Below are positions 62,501-64,000 of a stretch of 64,000 nucleotides of DNA, in pieces. The notes beneath the pieces are model-generated. The model ran no database searches and was not told the origin of the DNA. It saw nothing but the letters and a program-made list of their open reading frames with translations. The DNA lies in NCBI RefSeq assembly GCF_902150045.1, contig NZ_CABFVU010000002.1:1396486-1460485 (forward strand), read 5' to 3'. Made by a program: the position numbers and the translations under genes. How positions within the stretch are numbered: the stretch's first letter is position 1; each line of letters begins with the position of its first letter. This stretch comes from Chitinophaga polysaccharea. GTDB taxonomy: Bacteria > Bacteroidota > Bacteroidia > Chitinophagales > Chitinophagaceae.

Positions 62501-64000
62501 AAAATGGATTATAATATCCTGGGTTGGATACAGGGCATGAACAGGAAGTATGTTAATAACGAGGAAGCCGGATTTTTTGGTTATGAGTTGGCATATGACA
62601 AAACTACTTCCGCGATAACCGGCGCCAGTTATGTGGCCCCTCAATTCAATGGTAATATAGGTGGCAGTATATGGAAAGGAACCGGTGATCGCCGGAAGTA
62701 CGATTTTGCTTATGATAAAGCCAACCGGCTTATGAAAGCCGATTTCCTGAGCAATACAGGTGGAAGCTGGAATAATACGACGATTGACTACTCTGTTAAG
62801 ATGGGAGATGGAACCAACCCTTCACTGGCTTATGACGCTAATGGTAATATTCTTGCCATGAAGCAAAGCGGATTGAAAACTACCACAAGCGCTATTATTG
62901 ACGATATGCATTATCGATATGCTGATAGTTCCAACCAGCTAAAAAGTGTTTGGGATGGAAGTAATGACGTAAACAGTGTTCTTGGAGATTTCAAAGAACC
63001 AGCCGCAAACAATACTGCCAACAGAAGCCAGGACCTTGCCGATTATGCTTTTGATGTGAACGGTAATATGATCTCTGATAAAAATAAGGTGATGGATAGC
63101 ATCGTTTATAATCATCTCAATTTGCCAGAAAGAATAGTTATTCCCAATAAAGGGATTATTGAATACCAATATGATGCTATCGGGAATAAATTAAAGAAGA
63201 CTGTAACTGATAATACACCAGCCACCTCTAAGAAGACGGTGACAGATTATTTTAATGGTCCAGTTTACCAAAACGATACGTTGCAATTTTTAAGTCACGA
63301 GGAAGGCCGTATAAGATTGATTTATAAGACAGGTCAGCCGTTAGTGATGGCTTATGATTATTTTATAAAAGATCATTTGGGCAATATCCGCATGGTATTA
63401 TCCGAGAATAATGATGTTAACTCCTATGTGGCTACAATGGAAACATCCAGTGCTGCTAAAGAATCCGCTTTGTTCAGCAATATAGATAACTCCCGAACAG
63501 CTAAACCGGCAGGCTATCCAGCCGATGAAAGTGCCGGCAGCAACGCATCTGTAGCAAAATTAACTGCCGCCAACGGAGGCAAGAAAATAGGGCCTTCCAT
63601 TGTATTGCGGGTAATGGCAGGAGATACGATCCAGCTCAGCGCGAAAGCGTTTTATAAATCCGGTGGGCCCAAAGACCAGCAACCAGCTACTTCTACAGCC
63701 GAAAATATGTTGGTCGACCTGGTGCAGGCTTTCAATAGAAGCAGCAGCCCTGATGGTACGCATGGAGTAGCCGGCAGTGATAATATGACACCTTTCAACA
63801 GCAATTTTTATAATAATGATTACCGGCGGTTGAAAGAAAGAGATGCAGATAAGCCCAATGCCGACCGGCCCAAAGCCTACCTGAATTTTGTTTTGTTCGA
63901 TGATCAGTTTAAATTAGTGGATAAGAATAGCGGAGTAAAACAGGTAAAAGCAGAGCCGGATCAGCTACAGACGCTTAGCCAGGATAAGATGGTGATGGAT
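59525..64000 (+). CDS. DUF6443/RHS-repeat giant protein (3' end outside window)
   Basis: At least 1492 codons, open to the window end. It starts at ATG 59525 with a signal peptide (MSKIFQAWILSVCFLVLCLGANAQ). Several immunoglobulin/PKD-like domains follow (about 25-400, with NSTGTPQLLG-type linkers), then the DUF6443 domain (AYFDGLGRQVQQVSQQAGGAGKDLVQ, about 440-560) and YD repeats (YDATGRVLTLKKKL, YDANGNILAMKQ, YDAIGNKLKKTV). Then comes the RHS-associated core region around residues 1280-1310 (YDYFIKDHLGNIRMVLSENND), the point after which variable C-terminal effectors begin. The shell is seen but the C-terminal part and any immunity gene lie beyond the window. Confidence 0.9.
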   Translation, partial: MSKIFQAWILSVCFLVLCLGANAQIVISGPANCILPGREYTYTAGGNWSSTDIPQMQWCSPGKIQANMSYCLTGAFQIKVIFDTTFTTGTITLWAPSGSTSLNVSTAAGPFTVNAEVSPISQTAYTDSVPGTIRAWAATGGNCEGTGYVYQWESASSSTGPFSAISGANQQMLVPPASSTEKTTYFRRKVTYNGTSFYSQVGAVNYVHEPVNGGVLYYTVAGSELPYGSSPAVAQIPGHGWQCTQSGISYRWWYKVTSTGTPQLLGTGVEYPVNSLVLTGSEIIIYRETTCGSFTVKSNELTFNTLPLEPGSIYADDTIAIAGVKPVITQSVATGGKCVSTSYQYVWQQSTNGTTWQNIGTGADYPSAAPTFTTDMQIRRQVTCATQTLYSNVLIFKTFTEDYLADNRSFIVTNTVQKSGVLDTSGVASLSIGNKLKSIAYFDGLGRQVQQVSQQAGGAGKDLVQINEYDEYGRETNNYLSYSYTASDSRNTAGNGKYKLQAVTDQQAFYQGLFPGEPPVGKTTYELSPLGRNLKTASPGSSWVGSSRGKSTAYQVNTTADQVRIWNIPAGPIVTPVSTKIYPAGVLNKLIITDEQGSKTVEYKNLDGQTILRKQQIATSPGENHDGWLCTYYIYDDIGNLRCVLSPKAVELIKANWTLNTAILNGLCFQYQYDDKKRMILKRLPGANPVATVYDLRDRPVFTQDGNMLGKKQWHTTFYDELNRPVMTALYNKDITQQALQTAMNTASGGTVLTTSIPGPSSLTVGSYDGRSVYQAADSIMFTNGFDSGSGTFETLLSPGNTVVTTSVNNPLPGISTADLYPLTYTYYDNYSFAGSQPFLASEMGSLESGDNPISPEIVNTAASMVRSANTGGSVRVLGTNQWLTTTSYYDNKARSIQTIAQNVSGASDITSNRYDFSGKILSSVLNHKNLRSGLTPSTKVLSVMSYDATGRVLTLKKKLNSETIYTQVLQNTYNELGQLKTKVQGNSINTEKMDYNILGWIQGMNRKYVNNEEAGFFGYELAYDKTTSAITGASYVAPQFNGNIGGSIWKGTGDRRKYDFAYDKANRLMKADFLSNTGGSWNNTTIDYSVKMGDGTNPSLAYDANGNILAMKQSGLKTTTSAIIDDMHYRYADSSNQLKSVWDGSNDVNSVLGDFKEPAANNTANRSQDLADYAFDVNGNMISDKNKVMDSIVYNHLNLPERIVIPNKGIIEYQYDAIGNKLKKTVTDNTPATSKKTVTDYFNGPVYQNDTLQFLSHEEGRIRLIYKTGQPLVMAYDYFIKDHLGNIRMVLSENNDVNSYVATMETSSAAKESALFSNIDNSRTAKPAGYPADESAGSNASVAKLTAANGGKKIGPSIVLRVMAGDTIQLSAKAFYKSGGPKDQQPATSTAENMLVDLVQAFNRSSSPDGTHGVAGSDNMTPFNSNFYNNDYRRLKERDADKPNADRPKAYLNFVLFDDQFKLVDKNSGVKQVKAEPDQLQTLSQDKMVMD

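Noticed and set aside
56291..64000. Phage or contractile-injection structural operon
   Set aside because: The tail-fibre-like repeats are also standard in Bacteroidota surface proteins, and no sheath, baseplate or capsid genes are seen.

Overview
The window looks like a chromosome segment of a Bacteroidota bacterium of the Chitinophagaceae type, probably Chitinophaga or a close relative. Support for this: two SusC/SusD outer-membrane uptake pairs, a PorP/SprF-family protein of the type IX secretion kind, many periplasmic or surface glycoside hydrolases (GH78, GH2, GH110, GH140-like), a promoter of the Bacteroidota TTTG-N19-TAnnTTTG form, and a DUF6443/RHS wall-type protein. No rRNA, tRNA, CRISPR array or intact transposase was seen.

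Layout. 1-5.8 kb: the 3' part of an alpha-L-rhamnosidase, a TPR protein, a small MITE-like inverted-repeat element, a short-chain dehydrogenase whose start codon lies in a large hairpin, and a divergent AraC-like regulator. 6.1-13.7 kb (minus): GH2 hydrolase, SusD and an STN-bearing SusC, which form a glycan utilisation locus. 14.0-26.5 kb: an unusual locus. Two paralogous prolyl-oligopeptidase-type (S9) peptidases flank three small secreted two-cysteine paralogues, a membrane-anchored CPFC thioredoxin-like protein translationally coupled to a GT-C-like polytopic membrane protein, and a PF14905-type outer-membrane beta-barrel protein. The stretch from about 6 to 27 kb is plainly AT-richer than its flanks and reads as an acquired island.

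27.1-31.8 kb (minus): a second SusC/SusD pair with a clear terminator and four copies of a direct repeat upstream, followed by a decayed VOC-protein remnant. 32.4-39.6 kb: an NRAMP-related transporter with a changed metal site, a GH110 alpha-galactosidase, a formylglycine-generating-enzyme-like protein that keeps both catalytic cysteines, a secreted unknown, a PAP2 phosphatase, an MBL-fold protein and a DUF92 membrane protein. 40-44.5 kb: a PorP/SprF protein with a TPR/PD40 partner, a Crp/Fnr regulator with a probably leaderless transcript, and an Old Yellow Enzyme. 44.6-54.8 kb: LysR regulator, several unknowns, a ConA-like secreted protein divergent from a membrane-tethered HTH-like protein, a GH140-like hydrolase, a VOC protein, an unknown plus barrel-like pair, and an amino-acid permease. 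55.2-64 kb: a trimeric-adhesin/tail-fibre-like protein and two giant RHS/YD-repeat proteins; the second runs off the end of the window, so any C-terminal effector is not visible.

The best candidate for an undescribed system is the 13.7-26.6 kb peptidase/small-peptide/thioredoxin/outer-membrane locus. My working model, which is inference, is that the three secreted cysteine peptides are oxidised by the thioredoxin-like protein, possibly modified with help from the GT-C-like protein, and then trimmed by the S9 peptidases and/or taken up by the outer-membrane proteins.
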